From JBBPYC01 sp038200275 (GTDB taxonomy: Bacteria; Pseudomonadota; Gammaproteobacteria; Burkholderiales; Burkholderiaceae_C), in assembly GCA_038200275.1 (NCBI GenBank), contig JBBPYC010000062.1, forward strand, positions 1 to 13,353: a stretch of DNA of 13,353 nt, in the 5' to 3' direction. This document shows positions 1 to 7,116 of this stretch, piece after piece. The position numbers and the translations under genes were made by a program. The first letter of the stretch is position 1. Each line of letters opens with the position of its first letter. The notes below the pieces were generated by a model, which had not been told where the DNA came from, did not search any database, and saw only the letters and a program-made list of their open reading frames with translations.

Positions 1-322
1 GCAGCAACGGCAACAGCACCGCCAGAAACAACAGGCCGTGCACAAGGCCAGCCGCGACGCCCAGCAGCAGACTGGTCCCGCCGATCAACGAAAACAGCAG
101 AAAGTAGAAAAATGAGATCAGCCAGCCGAACAGCACATAGAGCATGAAGCCAAGCAGAGTCGCGCTCGCGCGCCGGCCGGTGAAGCAAGTGCCGAGCAAG
201 AGCGGGAAATTCAGGCGCGACCAGCCCATGTTCTGCGCGGCCAAAGTCAGGGCGATCAGCACGGCGGTGGCGATCAGGCCCCAGGCCAGCACATGCAGGA
301 TTTCGGTCGCAACGGCGTTCAT
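1..322 (-). CDS. Multi-pass inner-membrane protein, C-terminus missing (cut by window edge)
   Basis: This minus-strand reading frame opens at an ATG at 322-320 and stays open to base 1, giving about 107 residues without a stop, so the C-terminus lies outside the window. The protein starts MNAVATEILHVLAW and is very hydrophobic. I see likely membrane segments at about residues 7-28, 55-78 and 80-107, with a short Arg-rich loop (residues 48-52) between the first two. A GGGG run five bases before the ATG can serve as ribosome binding site. The ATG lies 13 bases after the GH15 stop codon, so the two genes are probably co-transcribed. I do not recognise the family and assign no function. The reading frame and membrane nature are clear; the start is likely. 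Confidence 0.7.
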   Translation of the reverse strand, partial: MNAVATEILHVLAWGLIATAVLIALTLAAQNMGWSRLNFPLLLGTCFTGRRASATLLGFMLYVLFGWLISFFYFLLFSLIGGTSLLLGVAAGLVHGLLFLAVLLPLL

Positions 323-335
323 GCAGACCCCATGT

Positions 336-2150
336 TCATGACGAAGAAGAAGTTGCTGGTTCGGCGCGGTCCAGCGCCAGCGCCGCGGCGATAAGACCGG
401 CGTGGCTGAAGGCCTGCGGAAAGTTGCCGCGCAGCGCGAAGCTTTCATCGTCCAGCTCTTCGGCACAGAGACCGACCGGATTCGCAAGTTTGAGCAAACG
501 CTCGAACAGTTCGCGTGCTTCGCCGGTGCGGCCCAGGTCCGCCAGGCACTGCACTCGCCAGAAGCAGCAGATGACGAACAGGTTCTCGCAGCCGGCCACG
601 CCGTCGTAGCCGGGGCCGGGCGGGTAGCGGTACAACAAACCGTCCACCCCAAGCTGGCGCTCGATGTGCGCAAGCGTGCCGAGCATCCTGGGGTCGTCGG
701 CAGCAAGGTAGCCCATGCGCGGGATCAACAGCAGGCTCGCGTCGGCGTCCCGGCCGCCGTAGTAGCCGACGTAGCTGTTCAGCCCGGCGTCGAAGCCGTG
801 CTGGTCGATGTCGAGCCGCAGCGCTTCACGTTCGCGGCGCAGATGTTCCACATCGACCGGCAAGCCGATCTGTTCGTGCAAGGCGAGCGCCCGGTCCAGC
901 GCGGTCCAGCACATCAGCTTGGAGTAGGTGTTGTGGCGCGGTCCGGATTGAATTTCCCAAAGGCTCGCATCGGGCTTGAGCCACTGGCCGGCCGCAGTGC
1001 GCGCGAAGCCGGCGACGACGCATTGCTCATACACGTCCAGGCGACCTCCGCGCTGCACGAAATCATGGGCTGCCAGCAGCACTTCGCCATAGACGTCGAG
1101 CTGCAGTTGGGTGCTGGCCGAGTTGCCGATCCGCACCCGGCCGACGCCACGCCAGCCGCGCAGGTGCGGCAACTCGCGCTGGCGCAGCGCCGCTTGCCCA
1201 TAGACATCGTAGAGCGGCTCGAGCCGCGGCTGCGTGACGCGCGTTGCGTGCAGCAGCCAGCAATAGCGGTAGTCCCAGTTGCGCTTGCTTTGCGTGCTCT
1301 CGGGAAGCGAGGTCGTGCCCGCTCCCGCAATCGCGCCGGACAGTGAATAGGTCAGCAGTTTGAGCGCGAGGCAACTGCGCACCACCGCATCGCGCCAGGG
1401 ACCGTCGTAACTGCAGCCGGCAGACCATTTGCACCACCAGTCGAGGGTCGTGGCCAGGCGCTGTTCGATCGCCGCACCGAGCGGAGCGAGCACCGCTATC
1501 TCGTGCCCGCTGGCGCTGAGCGACGCTTCGCGCTGTTCGCCCGAGCGCAAGTGTTCGACCGCTTCGAGCGTGGCCGCCACTGTGCTCGTAAACGCGAAGT
1601 TCGAGAGCAGATGGAAGTTGACCGAGCCGAGCGTGCATTGCCAGCCGAGCCGGCCGCGGGAGGCGAGCCGCTGCAGCTTCTTCGCGTAGCCGGGCTGCGG
1701 CCGATAGTTGGCATGAATCTCGACTTCGCCCGCGGTGCAACGCGCGATGCGGATCACCTCGTGCTCGGGCGCCATGTCGTGCTGGTCGCGCACGTCGCCG
1801 CCATCGACTGCTATGCAGTCGGTCAACTCGAGCACGTCGCGCCGGCAGTGGAAGGTCGTTCGCAGCACGTTGCTGCCATCGAGGTAGGCACGTTCAATGC
1901 GCAGGATGTCGCGCGGCGTGATCGCGAAGCGGCCGCCGCGCTCCTGGTCAAGCAGTGCGGCGAACCTCGAAGGGCCGGAGAAATCGGGCAGGCAAAACCA
2001 GTCGATCGAGCCATGTGAAGACACCAGCGCCAGCGTCTTGCAGTTGCCGATCGCGGCGTAATCGCCGATGCCGGGATCCGCCGATGACGTTTGCTGCTCA
2101 CGAATCGGCTGATTCTGTTGCCGACTGGCCTGCGACCGGCCGCAGCTCAA
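336..2150 (-). CDS. GH15 family glycosidase (glucoamylase/trehalase type), probable internal deletion
   Basis: GH15 enzymes hydrolyse alpha-glucosidic bonds (glucan ends or trehalose) with inversion. Family motifs are visible in order: IGDYAAIGNCK and GSIDWFCLPDF near the N-terminus, TTSLPES, NWDYRYCWL (residues 291-299 counted from the TTG), RIGNSASTQLQLDVYGEV, SLWEIQSGPRHNTYSKLMCW with the likely acid Glu at about 399, and CAEEL followed by GNFPQAFSHAGLI with the likely base Glu at about 564-565. There is no signal peptide, so a cytoplasmic location is likely. The segment that normally follows YCWL, beginning with Arg-Asp, is absent and the sequence jumps to LLHATRVTQP, so activity is doubtful. 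The open frame extends upstream to 2363, but that part lies inside the DUF417 gene. The first start after the DUF417 stop is a TTG at 2150 (604 residues), 17 bp downstream, with no clear ribosome binding site. Family is certain; start is not. Confidence 0.85.
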   Translation of the reverse strand: MSCGRSQASRQQNQPIREQQTSSADPGIGDYAAIGNCKTLALVSSHGSIDWFCLPDFSGPSRFAALLDQERGGRFAITPRDILRIERAYLDGSNVLRTTFHCRRDVLELTDCIAVDGGDVRDQHDMAPEHEVIRIARCTAGEVEIHANYRPQPGYAKKLQRLASRGRLGWQCTLGSVNFHLLSNFAFTSTVAATLEAVEHLRSGEQREASLSASGHEIAVLAPLGAAIEQRLATTLDWWCKWSAGCSYDGPWRDAVVRSCLALKLLTYSLSGAIAGAGTTSLPESTQSKRNWDYRYCWLLHATRVTQPRLEPLYDVYGQAALRQRELPHLRGWRGVGRVRIGNSASTQLQLDVYGEVLLAAHDFVQRGGRLDVYEQCVVAGFARTAAGQWLKPDASLWEIQSGPRHNTYSKLMCWTALDRALALHEQIGLPVDVEHLRREREALRLDIDQHGFDAGLNSYVGYYGGRDADASLLLIPRMGYLAADDPRMLGTLAHIERQLGVDGLLYRYPPGPGYDGVAGCENLFVICCFWRVQCLADLGRTGEARELFERLLKLANPVGLCAEELDDESFALRGNFPQAFSHAGLIAAALALDRAEPATSSSS

Positions 2151-2167
2151 AGACGATGAAAAGGCGC

Positions 2168-2656
2168 TTAGGCCGTCGTCGTGCGTGCGGCCCGGAACGC
2201 CTCGCCCGCGGTCCAGATCGATGCGGCGAGCAGCACCACGTCCTTGATCAGGAACTGGCCGATCGGGCCGGACAGATACGGAAAGCCCATGCCTTCCTGC
2301 CAAGCGCCGGGCGTGCTCAGTATGAACGTCAAGGTCGTGATGAACGTGACGATCGCTGCGCAACTGCCGATGCCGGAAGCACGCGCTGAAAACGGACGTA
2401 GCGCGATCAGCACGCCGATCGTGATCTCGACGATGCCGAGCGCCGTCGCAAAACCCCGCTCGCCCAACATGTTGTAGGCCCAGGACAACAGCGGACTATG
2501 CATCACCAGCGGCGCAATGCCCTTGGCTTCATAGGCGGTGAACTTCATGAAGCCGAACCACAAGAAGATCAGCACCAGCGACCAGCGCAAGGCCGGGCCG
2601 CCGTACTGCAGGAGAGGGTCGCGCCCGGTGGGCGCCAGCGTCGAGTTGGTTGCCAT
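2168..2656 (-). CDS. DUF417 (YkgB/RclC-like) inner-membrane protein
   Basis: The 162-residue protein has about four hydrophobic segments (roughly residues 22-40, 67-86, 94-112 and 132-150). It carries stretches typical of the DUF417 family: LWFGFMKFTAYEA, IAPLV.HSPLLSW, GIVEITIGVLIALRP, TLTFILSTP.AW, and GFPYLSG.IGQFLIKD. The E. coli member RclC (YkgB) belongs to the reactive-chlorine resistance operon; how it works at molecular level is not established. The usual rclR/rclA partners are not seen here, so a role in oxidant defence is inference only. The ATG at 2656 is preceded by GACTCCC rather than a purine-rich ribosome binding site. GH15 begins just downstream. An inverted repeat lies about 40-60 bp upstream of the start. 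Confidence 0.85.
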   Translation of the reverse strand: MATNSTLAPTGRDPLLQYGGPALRWSLVLIFLWFGFMKFTAYEAKGIAPLVMHSPLLSWAYNMLGERGFATALGIVEITIGVLIALRPFSARASGIGSCAAIVTFITTLTFILSTPGAWQEGMGFPYLSGPIGQFLIKDVVLLAASIWTAGEAFRAARTTTA

Positions 2657-2696
2657 GGGAGTCGTATCGGGTTCGAGTTAACGGGTGAGGAAAGAA

Positions 2697-2715
2697 TGCG
2701 AATCGAATGTTCGCA
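2697..2715. repeat. Inverted repeat TGCGAA-N7-TTCGCA upstream of the DUF417 gene
   Basis: Perfect 6-bp arms at 2697-2702 and 2710-2715 are separated by TCGAATG. The element sits 41-59 bp before the DUF417 start on the minus strand, where a promoter or operator would be expected. It could be a regulator binding site or chance; arms of six bases are not rare. Confidence 0.35.
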
Positions 2716-2729
2716 AGAGTTGGCGGAGC

Positions 2730-2754
2730 GGCGGCACGACAGCCGCGTGCCGCC
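2730..2754 (-). terminator. GC-rich hairpin between the beta-propeller and DUF417 genes
   Basis: A perfect 9-bp stem (2730-2738 with 2746-2754, GGCGGCACG / CGTGCCGCC) closes a 7-nt loop. It begins about 18 bp after the stop codon of the beta-propeller gene in the direction of transcription. No T-run follows on the minus strand, so a classic intrinsic terminator is not shown. It may attenuate or process the transcript between the two genes. Confidence 0.4.
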
Positions 2755-2772
2755 ACCCTACCGGCCTGGGGT

Positions 2773-4122
2773 CTAGAACACGACCAGCCCTTGCGGCCGC
2801 GTTGCCGGCGGCACCGGAACCGGCAGCGGTAGCGGCGTGCCCGGCTGGCTCAATGTGCCGTCGGCCGCGATGTTCAAGACGTGGATGTAGTTGCCTGCCG
2901 TCACTGTGTTGTCCAACGCATTGACCCGGTTGCCGACCACGTACAGGAACTTCTCATCCGGCGACAACGCGGGTTCGTACGGCGTGCTGGTGACCTGCAT
3001 GAAGGAATCGGGACCGCGGTCGTTCAGAAACAGCGGGCCCGGCAACTTCAGCAGCAGATGCTGTTTTTCCACCGGCTGCAGCGGATCGGCGTTGTCGTAG
3101 AACGAGACGCTGTTGTCGATGTTGTTCACGGTGTAGATGCGCGCGCCGCTGGCCGTCGGCCGAATCCAGCAGAGCTCCAGGCCTGAATTGGGCACCGCGC
3201 GCACGAAGGTCAAGGCGCCGGTAGTGCCGTCGAAGGTATAGACGCCCATCTGCTTCCGGGTCACGAAGCCGACGTACAGGATGTTGCGCGACGGGTGCTG
3301 GTTCATGCCCAGCGGCAGCGGCGGCGCGGCGCCGGCGGGCAGCGCCATCGGCGAACTCGGCGGCTGCGTCAGCGTGCCGTCCGCGTTGATCTTGAACGAC
3401 CGCAGCGAACCGATGCCGGGCTGCGCCAGCGGCGCAAGGAAGTCCAGGCCGAACAGCAGGGTGCCGTCGTTCGAGGCCAGCACCTGTGATGGGAAACTGT
3501 TTTTGATGACCGGCACGGTCGAATTCGGAATCGGCGTCAGCTTGCCGCTGGGCTCGATCGTGAAGCCGGCGTAGTTCGGACTGTCGCCATTCGGCAATTG
3601 GTCCGCATCGCCGTTGCTGTTCACGACGTACAGCCGATTGCCTGCGATCGTGAGGCTGACCGGACTGCGGCCGCCGGATGGAAACGGCGAGCCGGGCACC
3701 TGTCGCAGCTGGCCATCATCGGCGACGTCGAACACGGCGACCGTGTTGCTGCCGGAGTTGGCTGCGTACAGGCGCTTCTTGTCGCGGCTGGCCAGCAGCG
3801 GGTAGTCGCGATCGTTCGGACCCAGTTTGGCGGCGGTCGGATTGTTCAGGCCCTTGCCGCTGGTCAGGAACGGGCTGCCGGCCAGCGGCGTCAGGGTGCC
3901 GTCGGCGGCGCGGGAATAAGCCAGGACCGAGTTCTGCCCCGGCTCCAGCCGGTTGCTCTCGACGTACAGCACGTTCTTGACGGCGCCGGTGCTGGTGAAG
4001 TTGTTGTTGTTGCCGCTGTCGCCGCCGCCACCGCCACCGCCGCCGCAAGCGGTCATGCTCACGGCCATGAACAATGCTGCGGCAGTTGCCAAGGCGGTGC
4101 GCCTGGAGGGTCGAATTTTCAT
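2773..4122 (-). CDS. Beta-propeller (lactonase/YVTN-like) lipoprotein
   Basis: The chosen start is the ATG at 4122, with GGAG seven bases upstream, giving 449 residues beginning MKIRPSRRTALATAAALF. A lipoprotein signal ends at MTAC, followed by eight glycines and an Asp/Ser/Asn linker. The rest is built from repeated blades with NVLYVESN, RLYAANSGSNTVAVFD, RLYVVNSNGD, KFLYVVGNRVNA and recurrent DGTLTPLAGSP-type turns. This is characteristic of the 7-bladed lactonase/YncE-like fold. Likely location is the periplasm, anchored to a membrane by lipid. Characterised relatives include 6-phosphogluconolactonase, but an exported lipidated member need not be that enzyme, so I give no substrate. An in-frame ATG lies 48 bp upstream, but it overlaps an inverted repeat and lacks signal-peptide character. 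The gene is divergent from the crp-like gene at 4368. Confidence 0.85.
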   Translation of the reverse strand: MKIRPSRRTALATAAALFMAVSMTACGGGGGGGGDSGNNNNFTSTGAVKNVLYVESNRLEPGQNSVLAYSRAADGTLTPLAGSPFLTSGKGLNNPTAAKLGPNDRDYPLLASRDKKRLYAANSGSNTVAVFDVADDGQLRQVPGSPFPSGGRSPVSLTIAGNRLYVVNSNGDADQLPNGDSPNYAGFTIEPSGKLTPIPNSTVPVIKNSFPSQVLASNDGTLLFGLDFLAPLAQPGIGSLRSFKINADGTLTQPPSSPMALPAGAAPPLPLGMNQHPSRNILYVGFVTRKQMGVYTFDGTTGALTFVRAVPNSGLELCWIRPTASGARIYTVNNIDNSVSFYDNADPLQPVEKQHLLLKLPGPLFLNDRGPDSFMQVTSTPYEPALSPDEKFLYVVGNRVNALDNTVTAGNYIHVLNIAADGTLSQPGTPLPLPVPVPPATRPQGLVVF

Positions 4123-4151
4123 TGGGTGGCTCCACTTGTTCTTTAGTTCGT

Positions 4152-4188
4152 TTGGGTTGTGCCCGGCCATGAGTCAGGCACAACCCAA
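4152..4188. repeat. 12-bp perfect inverted repeat in the leader of the beta-propeller gene
   Basis: Arms TTGGGTTGTGCC (4152-4163) and GGCACAACCCAA (4177-4188) are perfectly complementary around a 13-nt spacer. The element lies 30-66 bp upstream of the lipoprotein ATG, in the divergent region shared with the crp-like gene. It could be a bound operator or an RNA hairpin in the 5' leader. It contains GTGC and GCAC half-sites like those of the 16-bp palindromes, but 15 bp apart rather than 6. Confidence 0.6.
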
Positions 4189-4303
4189 TTTATCGGAGTC
4201 AAACAGTTGGATGCGTACGCTGCCGAACACAACGGGTTCGTGAGTCGGTGGGTCGGTGTTTACATGGGGTACGAAGACCGGATGCCCTGCATCTGCCGAG
4301 TAA

Positions 4304-4333
4304 TGAAGTGGTTTTGCTTGCCGTTGAAGTGGT
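4304..4333 (+). promoter_or_regulatory. Direct repeat TGAAGTGGT, 21-bp period, upstream of the crp-like gene
   Basis: TGAAGTGGT occurs at 4304-4312 and again at 4325-4333, 21 bp apart start to start (two helical turns). This is 35-64 bp before the ATG at 4368. The spacing suits a protein binding two sites on the same DNA face. No convincing -35/-10 pair was found near it, so the role is inferred from position only. Confidence 0.35.
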
Positions 4334-4367
4334 ACAAGCGTCGAAAGAGACAGCACAGGTACGCCCC

Positions 4368-5075
4368 ATGATTGACGCGCAACTGAACCAGCTCATCGCC
4401 ATGCTGCCGCAGCCGGCTTGGCAGCGCATCGATTGCGCGGCCACGATCGTTTCAGCGGTGTCGGGCGACGTCCTCATCGATCCGGGCGAAGCGATCGTCG
4501 ACGTCTACTTCCCGCTTGACGCTGTCGCTTCGCTCGAGCAAGTCATCAGCGACGACGTCGACGACCACGCGTCGAGCCCGGGCGTCGCACTGGTTGGCAA
4601 CGAAGGCATCGTCAGCATCGAGGCCTTAATGGGCGCTGAGACCTCGATCAATCGAGCGACAGTGCGGATCGGCGGGCGATTTGTTCGCATCAGCGCGGCG
4701 ACGCTGGTCGAGGAGTTTGCGAGAGCCGGCGTTCTTCACCGACTCGTGCTTCGCTGCGCTGACGCGCTGATGGGGCAGTCGTATGCGATCGGCGCCTGCG
4801 AGCGCGTCCATACGGTTCGGCAACGGCTTGTTCGCTGGCTGTTGATGTTTGCCGATCGCGTTCCGGGGGGCGGCATCCGGCTCACACAGGACACGCTTTC
4901 ACAACTGCTCGCAGTTCGACGATCGAGTGTTTCAGCTGCTGCTAGCGAGTTGCAAAATGAGGCGCTCATTGCCTATCAGCGCGGAATCATCACCATCGTT
5001 GATCGGCACCGTCTCGAGGCGGGTGCCTGTACCTGCTATCAAGAGATCAAGGCGCGCCACTCGGATTCGTCTTGA
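4368..5075 (+). CDS. Crp/Fnr-like transcriptional regulator
   Basis: The chosen ATG at 4368 gives 235 residues, the same length as the paralogue at 12079. The frame is open further upstream to 4248, but that part has no family character. The N-terminal beta-roll shows GDVLIDPGE, VDVYFPLDAVASL and VGNEGIVSIEALMG (residues 33-89), the style of Crp/Fnr proteins that lack the classical cAMP-binding pocket. A dimerisation helix follows, then a winged HTH at about 173-213 (TQDTLSQLLAVRRSSVSAAA, then a wing ending IITIVDR). The C-terminus carries a Cys-x-Cys-Tyr motif also found in both other paralogues in this window. The ligand is unknown. The gene diverges from the beta-propeller gene and precedes DUF4331 on the same strand, so either could be a target. 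Confidence 0.9.
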   Translation: MIDAQLNQLIAMLPQPAWQRIDCAATIVSAVSGDVLIDPGEAIVDVYFPLDAVASLEQVISDDVDDHASSPGVALVGNEGIVSIEALMGAETSINRATVRIGGRFVRISAATLVEEFARAGVLHRLVLRCADALMGQSYAIGACERVHTVRQRLVRWLLMFADRVPGGGIRLTQDTLSQLLAVRRSSVSAAASELQNEALIAYQRGIITIVDRHRLEAGACTCYQEIKARHSDSS

Positions 5076-5103
5076 CCGGGATTTCGGTCGGCGACAACAG
5101 CTA

Positions 5104-5119
5104 TGCGCGCTAGCGCACA
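5104..5119. promoter_or_regulatory. Candidate Crp/Fnr-type operator (variant TGCGC-N6-GCACA)
   Basis: TGCGC GCTAGC GCACA differs at one arm position from the perfect TGTGC-N6-GCACA site at 12925 and shares the GCT start of the spacer. It lies 29 bp after the crp-like stop and about 460 bp before DUF4331. That is far for direct control unless the transcript begins early. Weakest but one of the five sites. Confidence 0.3.
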
Positions 5120-5468
5120 GACGAGGCCGCCCAGGGGATTCATACTTCTCCGGTTCGTCAAACTCCTTTCCGACTTCTCATCGATGCCCTCCGCTCTCAC
5201 TGCTCTTGAGATCCCGGCCAACTCGCCGCTGTCTCGCGCCTCGGAGCCGCTCGCTACTGACATCGGCGCCGTCGCTGACGCCGAGTCGTTCGCTGCCGTC
5301 TTGTTCGCTAGTAGAAATGTCTGGCTCGATAGTGAGAGTTCAGCCGACCGGCATGCGTGACCGCACGCCGGCACGCACGTTCTTCTGCCGTGTTTGCGAC
5401 AAGCCGAAAGGCATGTGGGCCTATTGTTTACAGGAAGATGCTCTCATGCGTTTTGTAGGCATCGTCAA

Positions 5469-5487
5469 ATTCAGGTAAAGCCTGAAT
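5469..5487. repeat. Inverted repeat ATTCAGG-N5-CCTGAAT upstream of DUF4331
   Basis: Perfect 7-bp arms at 5469-5475 and 5481-5487 flank TAAAG. The centre is about 102 bp before the DUF4331 ATG. It is a candidate operator or leader hairpin for the DUF4331-lipoprotein unit. No T-run follows, so a terminator is unlikely. Confidence 0.4.
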
Positions 5488-5579
5488 CCGCGGGAACTGT
5501 TTCTGCGTGGATAGGCAGGTCTGCCCTTCTTGGGTGGATTTTGTGTCCAGTTCAACCCACAACTTCAAGGTAACGCCAG

Positions 5580-7106
5580 ATGAAACTCTCCAAACTTCCC
5601 GTCCAAACCGGCCTGGCTGCGCTTTGCGCAGTCGCCGTCGGAGGCGCGTTCGCAAGCAGTCACCGCGAAGCGCCCTTCATCAGCGGACAGCCTCAAGTCG
5701 ACGGCACGGACCTCTACATGTTCCGCAGCTATGAGACGGGCCGTCAGGACTTCGTGACGATCCTGGCGGACTACCAGCCGTTCCAGGATCCGCAGGGCGG
5801 CCCGAACTTCTTCATGTTCAACGAGAACGCGCTTTACGAAATTCACCTCGACAACAACGGCGATGGTGTGGAAGACCTGACGTTTCAGTTCAGGTTCAAG
5901 AACACCTCAAAGTCGACAGCGCTGCCCGTTGGCGGCAAGTCCGTCAAGATTCCGCTGATCAACAGCGGCGTGGTCGACTCGGTGAACGCTGCGACATTGA
6001 ACGTCCGCGAGACCTTCACCATCGACGTCGTGCGCGGAACGCGCCGAAGCGCCGGCAAGGCAGCTGTGCTGAATGCAGCCAACGGTCAAGCCCAATTCGA
6101 CAAGCCGGCGGACAACATTGGCGACAAGACCTTTGGCGGTCCGACAGGGTATGCGGCCTACGCCAACCAGCACGTCTACTCGGTCAACATTCCTGGATGC
6201 GCGACACCGGGCCGCGTCTTTGTGGGTCAGCGCAAGGAACCCTTCTTTATCGCGGTCGGCAAGATCTTCGATCTCTTCAACCTCGATCCACTGGGCCCGC
6301 AAAGCGCCGGCAACAACAACGACCTGGAAGCCAAGAACATCAGCACGCTGGCTATGGAGCTGCCCATTTCGTGCGTGACCACTGCGGGCGAGCCCGTCAT
6401 CGGCGCCTTCACCACGGCCAGCCTGCGGCAGGCCAGGTTGATCGACGGTTCACCCAAGACGGGTCTGAATCGCACCACGCTTGAAGGGGGCGCCTGGACG
6501 CAGGTGTCTCGTGTAGGCATGCCACTGGTCAACGAGGTGGTCATTGGATTGGAAGACAAGGACCGCTTCAATGCCTCCAAGCCCAAAGACGACCCGGCCA
6601 ATTTTGCGGATTATGTGACCAATCCCGTCCTTCCCGCGCTGATCGAAAAGTTGTTTCCGACCGCCAAGGCGCCAACCAACTTTCCGAGAACCGATCTGCT
6701 GACTGTCTTTTTGAAAGGCATCAAAGGCGTAAACCAGCCGGCGAATGTGGTGCCTGCAGAGATGCTCCGTCTCAATACGAGCACGCCTGTGGCTGCAGCC
6801 GGCGCGCAGAACCCGCTTGGCGTTGCGGCTGGCGACAAGGCTGGTTTCCCCAACGGTCGCCGCCCGGGGGACGACGTGGTGGACCTTTCGTTGCGCGTAG
6901 CAATGGGCGCTCTCTGTGTTCTCACGGGAACCGATGACACCTTTCAGGTCGGCTGCAAGCCAGCAGATGCGCCTGCAGGAGCGCTCATGTTCACCGACGG
7001 GGTGCGCAAGACGTCCGCAAACTACGGGACGACGTTCCCGTACTTAACGACGCCGCTCCCGGGTAATTTCAACCCGGCACCGCCGGCTGGTTCGACCTAC
7101 CCATAA
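5580..7106 (+). CDS. Secreted DUF4331 family protein
   Basis: The 508-residue protein begins MKLSKLPVQTGLAALCAVAV with a signal peptide likely cut after AFA (residue 25). The mature protein begins SSHREAPFI, the family hallmark, followed by VDGTDLYMFRSYE (40-52), ILADYQPFQDPQGGPNFFMF (61-80), ALYEIHLDNNGDG..DLTFQFRF, and near the end RRPGDDVVDLSLRVAMGALC. Residues 91-99 (DNNGDGVED) resemble an EF-hand-type calcium loop. The length is normal for the family. The biochemical function of DUF4331 is not established to my knowledge; export to the periplasm or beyond is well supported. AAGGT about eight bases before the ATG supports the start. The next gene is an adjacent small lipoprotein, probably translated from the same mRNA. 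Confidence 0.9.
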   Translation: MKLSKLPVQTGLAALCAVAVGGAFASSHREAPFISGQPQVDGTDLYMFRSYETGRQDFVTILADYQPFQDPQGGPNFFMFNENALYEIHLDNNGDGVEDLTFQFRFKNTSKSTALPVGGKSVKIPLINSGVVDSVNAATLNVRETFTIDVVRGTRRSAGKAAVLNAANGQAQFDKPADNIGDKTFGGPTGYAAYANQHVYSVNIPGCATPGRVFVGQRKEPFFIAVGKIFDLFNLDPLGPQSAGNNNDLEAKNISTLAMELPISCVTTAGEPVIGAFTTASLRQARLIDGSPKTGLNRTTLEGGAWTQVSRVGMPLVNEVVIGLEDKDRFNASKPKDDPANFADYVTNPVLPALIEKLFPTAKAPTNFPRTDLLTVFLKGIKGVNQPANVVPAEMLRLNTSTPVAAAGAQNPLGVAAGDKAGFPNGRRPGDDVVDLSLRVAMGALCVLTGTDDTFQVGCKPADAPAGALMFTDGVRKTSANYGTTFPYLTTPLPGNFNPAPPAGSTYP

Positions 7107-7110
7107 GGAG
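7105..7110 (+). promoter_or_regulatory. Strong ribosome binding site overlapping the DUF4331 stop codon
   Basis: AAGGAG shares its two A residues with the TAA stop of DUF4331 (7104-7106) and is six bases before the lipoprotein ATG at 7117. Termination of one gene and initiation of the next therefore occur at one place, which suggests translational coupling. Confidence 0.75.
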
Positions 7111-7116
7111 CATGTC

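Larger units (their letters stand above)
5076..5579. other. 500-bp intergenic region between the crp-like gene and DUF4331
   Basis: No convincing gene is seen. An 85-codon plus-strand frame at 5103-5360 has no recognisable motif and no good ribosome binding site. A weak 5-bp hairpin (5074-5078 with 5085-5089) overlaps the crp-like stop codon and has no T-run. The region holds one Crp-like palindrome variant near its start and a 7-bp inverted repeat about 100 bp before DUF4331. It is likely to contain the DUF4331 promoter, though I could not assign -35 and -10 boxes. Confidence 0.6.

Noticed and set aside
402..1346. Long plus-strand frame of 314 codons
   Set aside because: It is antisense to the GH15 gene, whose motifs are unmistakable; the plus frame shows no family motif and is a GC-rich shadow.
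2151..2363. N-terminal extension of the GH15 frame to 2363
   Set aside because: This part lies inside the DUF417 gene and has no GH15 character; the family motifs begin only after the DUF417 stop.
5103..5360. 85-codon plus-strand frame between the crp-like gene and DUF4331
   Set aside because: It has no clear ribosome binding site and no motif, and a minus-strand frame of similar length overlaps it, as expected by chance.
5493..5522. ECF sigma factor-type promoter before DUF4331 (GGAACT ... GTCT)
   Set aside because: The two boxes are 20 bp apart, several bases more than the usual spacing for such promoters.
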